Assembly: GCA_031284085.1 (NCBI GenBank)
Contig: JAITAM010000013.1
Span: forward strand, 1-5,315
DNA: 5,315 nt
Direction: 5' to 3'
Origin: Spirochaetaceae bacterium
GTDB lineage: Bacteria; Spirochaetota; Spirochaetia; Treponematales; Breznakiellaceae
Shown here: piece by piece, positions 4,784 to 5,315 of the stretch
Layout of the letters: every line of letters starts with the position of its first letter
Position numbering within the stretch: position 1 is the stretch's first letter
The notes under the pieces: model-generated
Told to the model about the DNA's origin: nothing
The model's input: only the letters and a program-made list of their open reading frames with translations
The model's database searches: none
Position numbers and translations under genes: made by a program

Positions 4784-5315
4784 ATGCGCCCGCTGCCTTA
4801 TAAAGACCTTTCAAACCTTGCTAGAAGCTACAATGCAAGTGGGAATTGCACCGGCTTTGGAAGGCACACAGCTCCTGAAGCTGAGTATAAAGAGGTGGCA
4901 GGTCAGACCTCACAGTCTTTCTTTGTTAGAAGCTACAGTGTAGATGGGAATTGCGCCGGCTTTGGCATTTGCGAGAAACTATGCCCGATGAAGAGCGTTG
5001 AAATGACAAATAACAAAGCGCAATCAGGATACTCCGGCAAAAACAGGGGTCAGACCTCACAACCTTTCTTTGTTAGAAGCTACAACGTAAGTGGGAGTTG
5101 CACCGGCTTTGGAAGGCACACAGATCCTGAAGCTGACTGTAAAGAGTTAGCAGGTCAGACCTCACAACCTTTCTTTGTTAGAAGCTATAATATAGAGTGG
5201 AATTGCGCCGGCTGCGGCATTTGCAGGAAACTATGTCCGATGAAGAGCGTTGAAATGACAAATAACAAAGCGCAATCAGGATACTCCGGCAAAAACAGGG
5301 GTCAGACCTCACAAC
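4784..5315 (+). CDS. Open repeat-encoded frame with ferredoxin-like 4Fe-4S motifs (runs off the window)
   Basis: From ATG 4784 the frame stays open for 177 codons to the window end, beginning nine bases after the kinase stop in the same frame. It reads a 35-residue unit (RSYNASGNCTGFGRHTAPEA...) alternating with a 49-residue unit. The second 49-residue copy carries NCAGCGICRKLCPMKSVEM, a full C-x2-C-x2-C-x3-C-P 4Fe-4S motif. The first copy has Phe in place of the second Cys (CAGFGICEKLCP). The preceding FFVRSY and following MTNNKA also fit the first half of EFR1-like bacterial ferredoxins (FyV...CxxCGxCxxvCPv.nI.m). The second cluster of a real two-cluster ferredoxin is not seen. No ribosome-binding site precedes 4784, so translation is doubtful. 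More likely these are captured coding fragments kept open because both unit lengths are multiples of three. Confidence 0.3.
   Translation, partial: MRPLPYKDLSNLARSYNASGNCTGFGRHTAPEAEYKEVAGQTSQSFFVRSYSVDGNCAGFGICEKLCPMKSVEMTNNKAQSGYSGKNRGQTSQPFFVRSYNVSGSCTGFGRHTDPEADCKELAGQTSQPFFVRSYNIEWNCAGCGICRKLCPMKSVEMTNNKAQSGYSGKNRGQTSQ
4796..5315 (+). repeat. Array 2: alternating 105-bp (A) and 147-bp (B) units, 252-bp higher-order period
   Basis: Units are A1 4796-4900, B1 4901-5047, A2 5048-5152, B2 5153-5299, and a new unit from 5300 to the window end. Palindrome cores GGTCAGACC lie at 4901, 5048, 5153 and 5300. A1 has a degenerate start (AGACCT at 4804 and a 4-bp deletion). A and B share the first ~60 bp (core, TTTCTTTGTTAGAAGCTA, ATTGC-x-CCGGCT) and then diverge. 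B1 and B2 are identical over the last ~60 bp (from CCGATGAAG) but differ at about ten positions in the first half. B is exactly as long as the array 1 unit, although the sequences differ outside the core. The array may continue beyond the window. Confidence 0.9.
4901..4927 (+). repeat. Shared core GGTCAGACCT-N7-TTTCTTT, array 2 copy 1
   Basis: The core palindrome, a 7-base spacer and TTTCTTT form the only block shared with array 1, where the minus strand has GGTCAGACCT-TATCTTG-TTTCTTT. Equivalent blocks start at 5048 and 5153; the copy at 5300 is cut by the window end. Confidence 0.75.

Noticed and set aside
4120..4800. Integron gene cassette carrying the kinase
   Set aside because: No convincing attC pair (GTTRRRY/RYYYAAC with inner boxes) brackets the gene; the TAAC and GTTAG matches are isolated or part of array 2.
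4829..5200. Diversity-generating retroelement variable repeat
   Set aside because: Differences are not concentrated at template adenines, and no reverse transcriptase is in the window.
3394..5315. CRISPR arrays
   Set aside because: Repeats are long, contiguous direct repeats without short repeat/unique spacer structure, and no cas gene is visible.

Overview
The window is an accessory-type bacterial region: one intact two-gene metabolic operon set among decayed transposase fragments and two long tandem-repeat arrays. The repeat and insertion-sequence load, the malic enzyme subtype and the ferredoxin-like repeat would suit a host-associated spirochete such as Treponema, or a clostridium. This guess comes from remembered family resemblance, not from a marker gene, and is weak.

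Left part (1-1200). A possible Ala/Pro-rich C-terminus ends at 88. Three transposase remnants follow. An IS256-family 3' end (minus, about 267-724, with frameshifts and stops) is fused to an IS3-family OrfA 5' end (minus, about 726-869). Next to these is the C-terminal part of an IS200-like REP-associated tyrosine transposase (RAYT; plus, about 888-1176). The palindrome CAGGTC-A-GACCTG lies three bases past the RAYT stop.

Middle (1247-3370, minus strand). A malic enzyme gene (1874-3334) is followed after 9 bp by a gene for a pentapeptide-repeat protein with an N-terminal Cys/His cluster (1274-1864). The second gene's Shine-Dalgarno overlaps the first gene's stop, and a hairpin terminator directly follows its own stop. 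A sigma-70-like promoter sits so close to the malic enzyme ATG that the mRNA may be leaderless.

Right part (3386-5315). Array 1 (about 3394-4039) holds four 147-bp units plus a truncated fifth. Next is an AT-rich gene for a small P-loop kinase-like protein (4271-4774) with a strong ribosome-binding site. Array 2 (about 4796 to the window end) alternates 105-bp and 147-bp units. Its 147-bp unit encodes a 4Fe-4S ferredoxin-like motif, and one frame is open from 4784 to the end of the window.

The main observation is that the palindrome GGTC-A-GACC occurs nine times: once after the RAYT fragment, four times in array 1 and four times in array 2. In both arrays it is followed seven bases later by TTTCTTT, although the rest of the units are unrelated. 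This looks like a RAYT/REP-type system whose palindrome has been joined to different host sequences, including part of a ferredoxin gene, and amplified in frame-preserving units.
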